From Deltaproteobacteria bacterium ADurb.Bin207 (GTDB lineage Bacteria; Myxococcota_A; Polyangia; Polyangiales; Polyangiaceae), in contig MWCO01000045.1 of the NCBI GenBank assembly GCA_002070115.1, positions 1 to 50,346 on the forward strand: 50,346 nt of DNA, given 5' to 3'. This document shows positions 24,779 through 33,326 of this stretch, piece by piece (the stretch's first letter is position 1; the number at the start of each line of letters is the position of its first letter). The notes beneath the pieces were generated by a model, which saw only the letters and a list, made by a program, of their open reading frames with translations, was not told the DNA's origin and did not search any database. Position numbers and translations under genes: made by a program.

Positions 24779-26713
24779 ATGTCGGAATTCAAACCAGCAA
24801 TCCCTACTCGCGCGCCCGTCAGTCAGCGCGGTCACTTCGTGCCACCCGCCTCCAATCCCGATGCCATCGGAGCCAAGGTGCGCGTCAACATCGATGGAAT
24901 GGACATTCAAGTGCCGATCGGCACGACCATCCTCGAAGCGGCTCGGCAACTGGGCATTCGTATTCCCACCCTCTGTCATCACCCCGATCTTTGTGTGGCT
25001 GGCGTTTGCCGAATCTGCGTGGTGGAGGTCGAGGGACAACGAACGCTTCAAGCTTCTTGTGCCTATCCCATCACGGCACCCATTACGGTGAAAACGCATA
25101 CCGCCAAAGTGCGCCAGTCGCGTCGCGCCATCCTTGACCTCATGTTGTCCAAGCACGTGGGCGAATGCTACTCGTGTTTCCGAAACCTGAACTGCGAGCT
25201 GCAGACACTGTGCAAGGAATATGGCGTCGATTACTACCGTTTCGGCCATCCCACCGAACCCATGTTCGAAGTGGATAAATCGTCGTACTCGGTTCGTCGA
25301 GACATGAATAAATGCATTCTATGTCGACGCTGCGTGCGTACTTGTATCGACTTGCAAGAGGTGGGCGTGCTCGAGGCCATCCATCGGTCGGACAAGACGA
25401 CCATCGCCACGTTCATGCAGCGCCCGTTGGCCGAGGTGATTTGTATCAACTGTGGGCAGTGCATCAATCGTTGCCCGACCGCGGCCCTGGGCGCCGCGGA
25501 TCCCACCGATGAACTCTGGCGCGACATCAACGATCCCACCAAGCATGTCGTCATTCAAACGGCACCAGCTCCTCGTTCGGGAATTGGCGAATGCTTTGGA
25601 TTGCCCGCGGGGGTGCCGTTGACGTTCCAAATGAATACTGCCCTTCGCACCATTGGGTTCGACAAGGTATTTGACACCAACTTCACCGCAGACCTGACGA
25701 TCATCGAGGAGGGAACGGAGCTTCTCCTTCGTTTGTACAAAGCTCTCGTGCTCGAGCAAGCCGTGGCTCTGCCGCAATTTACCTCCTGCTCGCCCGGATG
25801 GATCAAATACATCGAACACTTCTATCCGGAAATGTTGCCACACGTCTCATCGGCCAAGAGCCCGCAGCAGATGTTTGGCTCGCTCATCAAAACGTATTAT
25901 GCGAAGTTGCATGGCATCGATCCGGCCAACATCGTGACGGTGGCATTGATGCCCTGCTCTGCGAAAAAATACGAGTGCAATCGTCCGGAAATGTGCGACT
26001 CGGGATTCAAAGACGTCGACTATGGAGTCGTGACCCGTGAGCTTGCCGGAATGTTTCAGGAAGCAGGCATCCACCTTCCGAGCATGCCCAAAAGCGACTT
26101 CGATGACCCCTTCGGGACAGCAACTGGGTCAGGCGTCATTTTCGGTGCGACAGGGGGCGTGATGGAAGCGGCACTGCGCACCGTGATCGAATTGGTGTGT
26201 GGTATCAAAGTGGAAAACTTGTTCGAGCACGCGGATATCATTCCCCTTCGTGGCTTCGAAGCCATTCGCATGATGGAATTGAAGATACCGAAAGTAGGAC
26301 CAGTTCCGGATATTCTGAAGAAAAATAAGGACTTGCCGTTTGACTCCTGGGATTGGCTCCTCGGGGCAACCCTGAAGGTGGCCGTGGCGCACGGTACCGC
26401 CAATGCCAAGCGTGTCCTCGAGGACATCAAAGCTGGTGGTCCGCTTTCCGAATGCCACTTCATCGAGTTCATGGCGTGCCCTGGCGGTTGTCTCGGAGGC
26501 GGAGGTATGCCGATCCCGACCTCACCGGAGATTCGAGCGGCTCGTGCCAAAGCCATCTACGCAGAGGATGCTTCCTACGAGGTTCGTAAGTCCCATGAAA
26601 ATCCCGCGGTGATGCGCGTGTATCACGAGTTCCTCACCGATGGTCCGTGCGGACATACGGCACACACATTGCTCCATACCCATTACACCGCGCGCGGCAA
26701 GTACATCGAATAG
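24779..26713 (+). CDS. hydA: [FeFe]-hydrogenase catalytic subunit, HndD/HydA type
   Basis: 644 residues; reversible H2 production or uptake at the H-cluster. Residues 33-100 are a NuoG-like [2Fe-2S] domain (C66, C72-type ligands in LCHHPDLCVAGVCRIC and C94). H126-x3-C130-x2-C133-x5-C139 binds a [4Fe-4S] cluster. Two more [4Fe-4S] motifs are CILCRRCVRTC (179-189) and CINCGQCINRCP (222-233). The catalytic domain has L1 TSCSPGW (335-341), L2 MPCSAKKYE (391-399) and L3 FMACPGGCLGGGGMP (564-578). L1 has Ser where most members have a second Cys. SSAKSP (357-362) has Ala where STCKSP is usual. The start has weak support (no clear SD) but the frame upstream overlaps hydB. No maturase genes (hydE, hydF, hydG) are in the window. 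Confidence 0.93.
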   Translation: MSEFKPAIPTRAPVSQRGHFVPPASNPDAIGAKVRVNIDGMDIQVPIGTTILEAARQLGIRIPTLCHHPDLCVAGVCRICVVEVEGQRTLQASCAYPITAPITVKTHTAKVRQSRRAILDLMLSKHVGECYSCFRNLNCELQTLCKEYGVDYYRFGHPTEPMFEVDKSSYSVRRDMNKCILCRRCVRTCIDLQEVGVLEAIHRSDKTTIATFMQRPLAEVICINCGQCINRCPTAALGAADPTDELWRDINDPTKHVVIQTAPAPRSGIGECFGLPAGVPLTFQMNTALRTIGFDKVFDTNFTADLTIIEEGTELLLRLYKALVLEQAVALPQFTSCSPGWIKYIEHFYPEMLPHVSSAKSPQQMFGSLIKTYYAKLHGIDPANIVTVALMPCSAKKYECNRPEMCDSGFKDVDYGVVTRELAGMFQEAGIHLPSMPKSDFDDPFGTATGSGVIFGATGGVMEAALRTVIELVCGIKVENLFEHADIIPLRGFEAIRMMELKIPKVGPVPDILKKNKDLPFDSWDWLLGATLKVAVAHGTANAKRVLEDIKAGGPLSECHFIEFMACPGGCLGGGGMPIPTSPEIRAARAKAIYAEDASYEVRKSHENPAVMRVYHEFLTDGPCGHTAHTLLHTHYTARGKYIE

Positions 26714-26737
26714 CCTGCTTCTTGAACCCACCGGATC

Positions 26738-26771
26738 CCTTCGTTCACGCGACGCCTTCGTTCACGCGACG
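26738..26771. repeat. Perfect 17-bp tandem duplication
   Basis: CCTTCGTTCACGCGACG occurs twice head to tail (26738-26754, 26755-26771), between hydA and the TPR-PEGA gene. It is intergenic; 17 bp is not a multiple of three. It may be a recent slippage event. Confidence 0.7.
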
Positions 26772-26893
26772 ATGGAGGCGAATCTTGCATCGAGCAGAGG
26801 CTGGAAATCGATGCCCCATGCCTTCCGTCGAACCACCGGATTGTCTAATTGCCTTGTGCGCGTACTCTGTGGTTTAGTCTCGAGCGGAGTGTC

Positions 26894-27994
26894 ATGATTG
26901 ATATTTCTGCCCAAGAGCCGTGGACCTGCGTTTTGGGTTATTTCCGTCGAATCGTGGGTGTGGCTCTTTTTCTGCTGTGTGGCTCGTGTGTTTCCCTTGG
27001 GCTGATGGTCGCGCTCGGCTCGTCGCATGCGGTGGCCGCGCCTACGGCGCAAGACGAAACGAAGGCGCGACAACTGTTCAATGAAGGGGTCGAAGCGCTT
27101 AACCGGGGGCAGTTTACCGAAGCGCTCGACAAGTTCGAGCAAGCGTACGGGCTTTGGAACAATCCGAAGATCCTTCTCAATATCGCCACGACTCTTCGGG
27201 AACTCGATCGATTGATCGAGGCGGCCCAAGCTTATGAAGCCTATTTCGAGAATCCCAACGCCGATCGGAGCCGGATTCCGGAAGTGCAGAATGTACTCTC
27301 CGAAATCGACAAAAAAATTGTCTCCCTCACGGTAGAGGTCAGGACAGAAGGTTCGACGCTACGCGTGGATGGCGCGCCCATCGAGCATCGGACATCGGAT
27401 GCGCCTGGAAAGTGGTTCGTTCGACTAATGCCGGGGGAGCATATTTTGGTCATTTCGAAAGAGGGATTTGTCTCCCAGACGGAAAAATTTTCGGCGCATG
27501 CGGGGGAGAAGGTGACGTTTCGGGTGAGACTCGAACCGGAGGAAGTGCAACCGACAGCGATGGAGCAGCCGGAGCTGGAGGATACGGAGGATGATGGTTT
27601 GTTCAGTCACGCGGGGCAGTTTGGATTGGTAGCGCGCGTGGATGTGGATGGAAAACTGCGAGGTGCTGTCGGCGTTGTGGGGGTTACTTATGGGCTTGGG
27701 GATTGGTTTGAAGGGCAGGTGGCGGCTCTGAATGGTCGCGACAAGGGATTTGAAGTGGATGTGTCGTGGCTGATGACGAGGGGACGCTTCAAACCGGTTG
27801 TATCTATTGGAATTCCAACGTTTTTTGTCGATTCCGGAAGAGTCGGAATTCATGGAGCGGTAGGACTTCAGGTGGACCCATCGCGCCATTGGGGCGTGTT
27901 GGCACAGGTGGGGGGGGCTAGTTTTTTCAATGCCCCGGACAATCGGGAGTCGTTTGCTTTTGTTCCAGCCCTTGGAGTTCAGGGCAGGTTTTGA
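26894..27994 (+). CDS. TPR-PEGA domain envelope protein
   Basis: About 366 residues from the ATG at 26894; the frame is open upstream to 26849. A signal-like hydrophobic stretch (VALFLLCGSCVSLGLMVAL) is followed by a TPR pair (ARQLFNEGVEALNRGQFTEA and IEAAQAYEAYF). A PEGA domain follows (VEVRTEGSTLRVDGAP, then WFVRLMPGEHILVISKEGF), and a beta-rich C-terminus of about 130 residues that may form a small outer-membrane barrel. The architecture is common in Myxococcota. Function unknown, perhaps assembly of envelope complexes. It separates the hydrogenase and nifJ operons. Confidence 0.75.
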   Translation: MIDISAQEPWTCVLGYFRRIVGVALFLLCGSCVSLGLMVALGSSHAVAAPTAQDETKARQLFNEGVEALNRGQFTEALDKFEQAYGLWNNPKILLNIATTLRELDRLIEAAQAYEAYFENPNADRSRIPEVQNVLSEIDKKIVSLTVEVRTEGSTLRVDGAPIEHRTSDAPGKWFVRLMPGEHILVISKEGFVSQTEKFSAHAGEKVTFRVRLEPEEVQPTAMEQPELEDTEDDGLFSHAGQFGLVARVDVDGKLRGAVGVVGVTYGLGDWFEGQVAALNGRDKGFEVDVSWLMTRGRFKPVVSIGIPTFFVDSGRVGIHGAVGLQVDPSRHWGVLAQVGGASFFNAPDNRESFAFVPALGVQGRF

Positions 27995-28337
27995 GGGAGA
28001 ACCTTCGCGCGAAGCTGGCTTCCGATGGCGAAACGGGGTGCTGGGAGCCGAATGCTTCCACCGTTGAGCGAAATGGGGGCTCATGAAATCGCTCATTTGG
28101 GTTCCGTTGCGTCAGCTACGGTGCATAGAAGAGCAATAGCAGGTGCGAGTTGGATTGAATCCCTTGGGCAAATCGGTATAACAGCGCCGACTGAATCTCC
28201 CGCCCTGTGAGTATGCTGTGGGTGTGGCTGCCGGAGCGGTGGCAACCAGTAGGTGCGAAGCTCCGTGGGTCGAATGAAATGCCAAGCGTGGCAAACCCTT
28301 GGGTTCCACGTGATCGACGGAAGGAAAGGATGCCAGT
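27995..28337. other. 343-bp gap before the DHODH-like gene
   Basis: No gene is supported here. It contains the promoter at 28155-28182 and a leader of about 150 bp. A riboswitch was considered but no known consensus was recognised. Confidence 0.5.
28155..28182 (+). promoter_or_regulatory. Good sigma-70 promoter for the DHODH-like/nifJ unit
   Basis: TTGAAT (28155-28160), a 16-bp spacer and TATAAC (28177-28182): four and five of six matches. Transcription would start near 28189, leaving about 149 bases of untranslated leader before 28338. Confidence 0.6.
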
Positions 28338-29327
28338 ATGACCGATTTGTCAACGACGTATCTGGGGCTATCACTCCGCAGTCCCCTTGTCGTGTCGAGT
28401 TCTTCGTTGACCGACAGCGTGGAGAAGCTCAAGAGCTATGAGGAGAATGGGGCGGGCGCGGTAGTGCTCAAGTCGATCTTCGAAGAGCAGATCATCAAGG
28501 AATCGGAGGACTTCGACGCCACGCTGGGTCGTGGGGCGCAAAGCAGTCCGGAAGCGGATAGCTACTTCGCGAATATTCCGATGGAAATCGGACCACAGGA
28601 ATATGTTCGGTTGGTCGAAAGCGCCAAGAAAAGCATTCATATCCCCGTATTCGCCAGCATCAATTGCGTGTCCGCCAAAAGCTGGACGGGCTATGCGAAA
28701 CAACTCGAAAACGCGGGCGCTGATGCTCTCGAACTCAACCTGTACTATCTGCCCACCGACCCGCTGAAAACCAGCGCGGACATCGAAAAAAACTATATCG
28801 ACATCGTGCAGCAAGTTCGCTCGCAAGTGAAAATTCCCATCGCCGTCAAACTAGGTCCGTTCCTGACGGCCATTCCGCATACCGTCGCGCAGATCGCCAA
28901 AGCGGGCGCGCAGGGGGTCGTGCTCTTCAACCGTTTCTATCAGCCCAATCTGGATCTCGACGAACTAAAAATCGTGGCACGGCTCCAGCTTTCTCGTCCG
29001 GAGGAAGTCCTGCTGCCGATGCGGTGGATCGCCATCCTCAACGGTCGAATCGACATCGATTTCGCTGCCACCACCGGCATCCATGATGGGATTTCCGCTC
29101 TCAAAGTCATCCTCGCGGGTGCGAGTGTGGCGCAGGTTGCCTCGGCGATCTACAAGCACAAGGCCCCTCATCTCAAGGTGATGTTGCGCGACATGGAGAC
29201 GTGGTTGCGGGAGAAGGAGTACGCATCCGTTGCGGATATCCGAGGCATCTTGTCTCAAAAAACCTGTGAGGATCCGGAAGGATTCGAACGTGCCCAATAC
29301 ATCAAGGTGCTGGTCGGCCACGGATGA
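28338..29327 (+). CDS. Dihydroorotate-dehydrogenase-like flavoprotein
   Basis: 329 residues of a TIM-barrel FMN protein related to class 1 dihydroorotate dehydrogenases. YLGLSLRSPLVVSSS (8-22) is the N-terminal strand, SIFEEQI follows a flavin-proximal Lys (K45), and PIAVKLGPF (167-175) holds another FMN-contacting Lys. The substrate motif usually NLSCPN reads NLYYLP (134-139), so orotate/dihydroorotate binding is doubtful. Proteins of this subfamily are often found next to nifJ in other bacteria, as here (66 bp upstream). A flavin-dependent role linked to ferredoxin or pyruvate is inference. It is not a reliable pyrD. Confidence 0.85.
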   Translation: MTDLSTTYLGLSLRSPLVVSSSSLTDSVEKLKSYEENGAGAVVLKSIFEEQIIKESEDFDATLGRGAQSSPEADSYFANIPMEIGPQEYVRLVESAKKSIHIPVFASINCVSAKSWTGYAKQLENAGADALELNLYYLPTDPLKTSADIEKNYIDIVQQVRSQVKIPIAVKLGPFLTAIPHTVAQIAKAGAQGVVLFNRFYQPNLDLDELKIVARLQLSRPEEVLLPMRWIAILNGRIDIDFAATTGIHDGISALKVILAGASVAQVASAIYKHKAPHLKVMLRDMETWLREKEYASVADIRGILSQKTCEDPEGFERAQYIKVLVGHG

Positions 29328-29355
29328 CCGCGCCCTTTCTCGATAACGATGGAGA

Positions 29356-29371
29356 CCCTTCTTCGGAAGGG
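29356..29371 (+). promoter_or_regulatory. UUCG-tetraloop hairpin between DHODH-like gene and nifJ
   Basis: CCCTTC-TTCG-GAAGGG: a perfect 6-bp stem with the very stable UUCG loop, 22 bp upstream of the nifJ ATG and just before its GGAGG ribosome-binding site (about 29385-29389). There is no T-run, so it looks like an mRNA-stability or processing element instead of a terminator. Confidence 0.6.
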
Positions 29372-29393
29372 ATGAACGCTATTTGGAGGTTCC

Positions 29394-32300
29394 ATGTCTG
29401 ACAAGATGATTCCGGCCGACCGAAAGCCTGAATTCGTGACCATCGACGGCAACACCGCGGTGGCGCATGTGGCTCACGCCGTCAACGAGGTCATTGCGAT
29501 CTATCCCATCACCCCGTCGTCCGTGATGGGTGAACTCGCGGATGAAAAATCCGCGGCGGGAGAAACCAACATCTGGGGATCGGTTCCCCATGTTGTCGAA
29601 TTACAATCCGAAGGCGGTGCTTCCGGGGCGGTGCATGGCGCGTTGCAAGTCGGTGCATTGACCACGACATTTACCGCTTCGCAAGGTTTGCTGCTGATGA
29701 TCCCAAATATGTTCAAGATCGCGGGCGAGCTTACCTCGACGGTATTTCACGTCTCGGCTCGCGCCGTGGCCTCCCACGCGCTTTCGATCTTCGGCGACCA
29801 TTCGGACGTGATGGCTTGTCGTAGCACCGGATGGGCTTTGATCGCCTCCGGAGCCATTCAAGAGTGCATGGATATGGCTATGATTGCTCACGCGGCGACG
29901 CTCGAAGCGCGCGTACCGTTCATTCACTTCTTCGATGGCTTCCGATCCTCGCACGAAGTGCAGAAAATCGAGTCGTTGAGCAAAGACGACATGCGGTACA
30001 TGATTCAGGAAGACCTGGTTCATGCCCATCGTGCTCGAGGTCTGTCACCGGATAGACCGGTTTTGCGAGGCACGGCGCAGAACCCGGACGTGTTCTTTCA
30101 GCATCGCGAGACCATGAATAGCTTTTATACGAACTGCCCTGGCATCGTGCAAAAGCACATGGATCGTTTCGCCAAGCTGACCGGACGGCACTACCACTTG
30201 TTCGACTATGTCGGTGCTCCCGACGCCGAAGATGTCGTGGTCGTCATGGGCTCTGGCGCGGAAGCCGTGCATGAGGTGGTGGAGCATCTCGTGGCGAAGG
30301 GAAGAAAAGTCGGAATGGTCAAGGTCCGTCTCTTCCGGCCTTGGAGCATCAAGGATTTTCTCGCCGCATTGCCCAAAACCACCAAGCGCATCGCCGTTTT
30401 GGATCGAACCAAAGAACCCGGCGCCATCGGCGATCCGATGTATCAAGATGTCCAATCCTCCTTCGTGGAGGCGCTCGCCAACGATTCCTGTCCGCTGCCC
30501 ACCATGCCGCGCATCTATGCCGGTCGCTACGGATTGGGTTCCAAGGAGTTCAACGCGGGAATGGTGTTGGCGGTCTTCGATAACCTCGTCGCCCCCAAAC
30601 CCAAGAACCACTTCGTTTGTGGTATCGTCGACGATGTCACCCATACCTCCCTCGATTGGGACAACGACTTCGACTCCGAAGCTCCCGGTACCGTTCGCGC
30701 CTTGTTCTACGGCCTCGGCTCCGATGGTACCGTCGGCGCCAACAAAAACTCCATCAAGATTATCGGTGAGGAAACCGACAACTATGCCCAGGGCTACTTC
30801 GTGTACGACTCGAAGAAAGCCGGGTCCATGACCGTTTCCCATCTTCGTTTCGGCGCCAAACCTATCCGTTCTACCTATCTTCTTACCAAAGCGGATTTCG
30901 TGGCATGCCATCAATTCGTCTTCACCGAAAAATTCGACATGCTCAAATATGCAGTCGAAGGCGGCACTTTCCTGCTCAATTCTCCGTATTCCGCCGACGA
31001 GGTATGGGACAAACTCCCCAAACTCGTCCAGCAGCGCATCATCGACAAAAAACTCAAGTTCTACGCCATCGACGCTTACTCCGTCGCCAAAGCCACCGGG
31101 ATGGGAGCGCGGATCAACAGCATCATGCAGACCTGCTTCTTCGCCATCTCCGGCATCCTCCCGCGCGAGGAGGCCATCGCGAAAATCAAGACGGCCATCA
31201 AGAAAACCTACGGCGTCAAGGGTGATGTCATCGTCGAAAAGAACTGGAAGTCCGTCGACCAAACCCTCGAACACCTGCATCAGGTGAAAGTGCCTGACAA
31301 GGTCACGAGCCAGATCGAAATGCCTCCCGTGGTGAGTCCGGAAGCGCCGGCTTTCGTGCGTAACGTCTTGGGCCCCATGATTGGTGCCCTCGGTGACTCG
31401 TTGCCCGTCAGTGCTTTCCCCATCGACGGTACTTATCCGACGGCTACGAGCCAGTGGGAAAAACGCAACATCGCTCTGGAAGTCCCGATTTGGATACCGG
31501 AGCTGTGTATTCAATGCGGAAAGTGCGCGATTGTTTGCCCCCACGCGGCCATTCGAACCAAGGTATTCCCGCCCGAGTCCTTGGTCGACGCTCCTGAAAC
31601 GTTCCAGGTCATGGATTTCAAAGACCGTGACCTTGCCGGAATGAAGTATTCCATTCAGGTTTTCGTGGAGGATTGCACCGGCTGCCGGATGTGTGTCGAA
31701 GCCTGCCCGGGTAAAGACAAGAAAAATCCGTCGCGCCGTTCTCTCGAAATGGCCGATCAAATTCCATTGCGCGAGCCCGAGCGAAAGAACGCAGCCTACT
31801 TCATGCGTCTGCCGGATGCGGATAGAACGAAAGTCAAGCAGATCACGGTCAAGGGCAGCCAATTGCTCCGTCCGTTGTTCGAGTTCTCCGGAGCTTGTGC
31901 GGGTTGCGGCGAAACACCCTACGTCAAACTCCTCACACAATTGTTTGGGGATCGGGCCATCATCGCCAATGCTACCGGATGCTCTTCGATTTATAGCGGC
32001 AACTTGCCGACGACTCCCTATGCGGTCAACGAAGAGGGTAGGGGACCGGCATGGTCCAACTCCTTGTTCGAAGACAACGCTGAGTTCGGATTCGGATTCC
32101 GCCTGGCGGTCGATAAGTTCAAGGTTCAAGCCGAAGAGTCCCTCGTGCGAAGTGACATCGCCAAATCCCATCCGCAACTCGTGGAACAGATCAAAAACGC
32201 AGTCCAAATCGAGGAACCGGAAATCCTCGAGCAGCGTGCTCGCGTGGCCGAACTCAAGAAAATCCTCGCCACCAAATCCGATCCCGAGAGCAAAGCCTTG

Positions 32301-32990
32301 CTCACCCTCGCGGACTACCTCGTCAAAAAGTCCATTTGGATCGTGGGTGGCGACGGCTGGGCTTACGATATCGGCTATGGTGGGCTCGACCACGTTCTTG
32401 CTTCAGGGCGAAACGTCAATGTCTTGGTGCTCGATACCGAGGTGTATTCCAACACCGGTGGGCAAATGTCCAAGGCAACTCCGGTGGGCGCAGTGGCCAA
32501 GTTCGCCGCGGCCGGTAAGCCGATCCAGAAAAAGGATCTCGCACTCATCTCCGCTTCGTATGGCTACATCTACGTGGCCACCGTCGCCATGGGTGCCAAT
32601 GATGCCCAGACCGTACGTGCCTTCGTGGAAGCGGAAGCTTATGACGGTCCCTCCATCATCATCGCTTACTCCCATTGCATCGCTCACGGCATCGACATGG
32701 CCATGGGGATGACAAACCAGAAACGTGCGGTGGAGTCAGGCCACTTCCCGCTGTTCCGTTACAATCCGGACCTTGCCGCCAAGGGGGAAAACCCGCTCAA
32801 GCTCGATAGCAAAGCGCCGAAAATCCCCTTCGAGGAGTACGCCTACGCCGAAACGCGCTGGAAGATGCTCACCAAGAGCAAGCCTGAACGAGCCAAGGAA
32901 TTGCTGCGCCTTGCCGGTGAGAACGCCCAGAAAAAATGGTTGTACCTCGATCAACTCGCCAAGATGAGCTACGAAGTGCCCGGCAAGTGA
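29394..32990 (+). CDS. nifJ: Pyruvate:ferredoxin (flavodoxin) oxidoreductase
   Basis: 1198 residues, full length for the single-chain enzyme: pyruvate + CoA + oxidised ferredoxin to acetyl-CoA + CO2 + reduced ferredoxin. Domain I starts EFVTIDGNTAVAHVAHAVNE and has IYPITPSSVMGE. Two [4Fe-4S] motifs are near 704 (CIQCGKCAIVCP) and 761 (CTGCRMCVEACPG). The TPP domain has CAGCGETPYVK with TGCSS, and GDGWAYDIGYGG (about 985) to NTGGQMSKATP. Oxygen-sensitive cytosolic enzyme of fermentative or anaerobic metabolism. Its reduced ferredoxin is an obvious electron source for the hydrogenase 3 kb upstream. A GGAGG ribosome-binding site precedes the ATG. Confidence 0.97.
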   Translation: MSDKMIPADRKPEFVTIDGNTAVAHVAHAVNEVIAIYPITPSSVMGELADEKSAAGETNIWGSVPHVVELQSEGGASGAVHGALQVGALTTTFTASQGLLLMIPNMFKIAGELTSTVFHVSARAVASHALSIFGDHSDVMACRSTGWALIASGAIQECMDMAMIAHAATLEARVPFIHFFDGFRSSHEVQKIESLSKDDMRYMIQEDLVHAHRARGLSPDRPVLRGTAQNPDVFFQHRETMNSFYTNCPGIVQKHMDRFAKLTGRHYHLFDYVGAPDAEDVVVVMGSGAEAVHEVVEHLVAKGRKVGMVKVRLFRPWSIKDFLAALPKTTKRIAVLDRTKEPGAIGDPMYQDVQSSFVEALANDSCPLPTMPRIYAGRYGLGSKEFNAGMVLAVFDNLVAPKPKNHFVCGIVDDVTHTSLDWDNDFDSEAPGTVRALFYGLGSDGTVGANKNSIKIIGEETDNYAQGYFVYDSKKAGSMTVSHLRFGAKPIRSTYLLTKADFVACHQFVFTEKFDMLKYAVEGGTFLLNSPYSADEVWDKLPKLVQQRIIDKKLKFYAIDAYSVAKATGMGARINSIMQTCFFAISGILPREEAIAKIKTAIKKTYGVKGDVIVEKNWKSVDQTLEHLHQVKVPDKVTSQIEMPPVVSPEAPAFVRNVLGPMIGALGDSLPVSAFPIDGTYPTATSQWEKRNIALEVPIWIPELCIQCGKCAIVCPHAAIRTKVFPPESLVDAPETFQVMDFKDRDLAGMKYSIQVFVEDCTGCRMCVEACPGKDKKNPSRRSLEMADQIPLREPERKNAAYFMRLPDADRTKVKQITVKGSQLLRPLFEFSGACAGCGETPYVKLLTQLFGDRAIIANATGCSSIYSGNLPTTPYAVNEEGRGPAWSNSLFEDNAEFGFGFRLAVDKFKVQAEESLVRSDIAKSHPQLVEQIKNAVQIEEPEILEQRARVAELKKILATKSDPESKALLTLADYLVKKSIWIVGGDGWAYDIGYGGLDHVLASGRNVNVLVLDTEVYSNTGGQMSKATPVGAVAKFAAAGKPIQKKDLALISASYGYIYVATVAMGANDAQTVRAFVEAEAYDGPSIIIAYSHCIAHGIDMAMGMTNQKRAVESGHFPLFRYNPDLAAKGENPLKLDSKAPKIPFEEYAYAETRWKMLTKSKPERAKELLRLAGENAQKKWLYLDQLAKMSYEVPGK

Positions 32991-33326
32991 CCTCTGTCAT
33001 GACCTCCCGCCGCTTTCCGAATTGATACCTCTCCCCGTTCTATCCGTTTTGGGATAGCTATCGCTGTTCAGGCAACATCTCGGATGTCCCGAAACCAGGC
33101 GCGCCGCCCCATCGCATGCCCGCCATGAGCCGAGCCATACGTCTGCTCACGACGTACATTTTGGTTTCTCGTGAAGAGGCCGAAACCCGCGCTCGAAATA
33201 TGTGTAACTATTGGTATTATAAGGCAAATATCCGATCACGACGCTTCCGCCGTCATCGCTCGGGTCGCTCTCATACTCACCGACTCCGGGCTGCGCTACA
33301 CTGATTCGATTCCTTTAGAGGTGGCC
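32991..33326. other. 336-bp gap after nifJ
   Basis: Weak hairpin CTATCC-GTTTTG-GGATAG (33040-33057), perhaps a nifJ terminator. A promoter-like pair TCGAAA (33193-33198) and TATTAT (33215-33220, 16-bp spacing) could serve the following lipoprotein. I see nothing else. Confidence 0.35.

Noticed and set aside
28183..28337. Possible riboswitch in the leader
   Set aside because: Some paired segments exist, but no known consensus core (cobalamin, TPP, SAM, FMN) was recognised.
30208..30831. A plus-strand overlapping frame inside nifJ (207 codons)
   Set aside because: Pro/Ser/Arg-rich product typical of a shifted reading of a GC-rich gene.
30045..32393. A 782-codon open frame antisense to nifJ
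   Set aside because: The sense frame is a full-length, motif-complete nifJ. Highly biased codons keep the complementary frame open. The antisense product is low-complexity Asp/Gly/Val-rich and matches no family.
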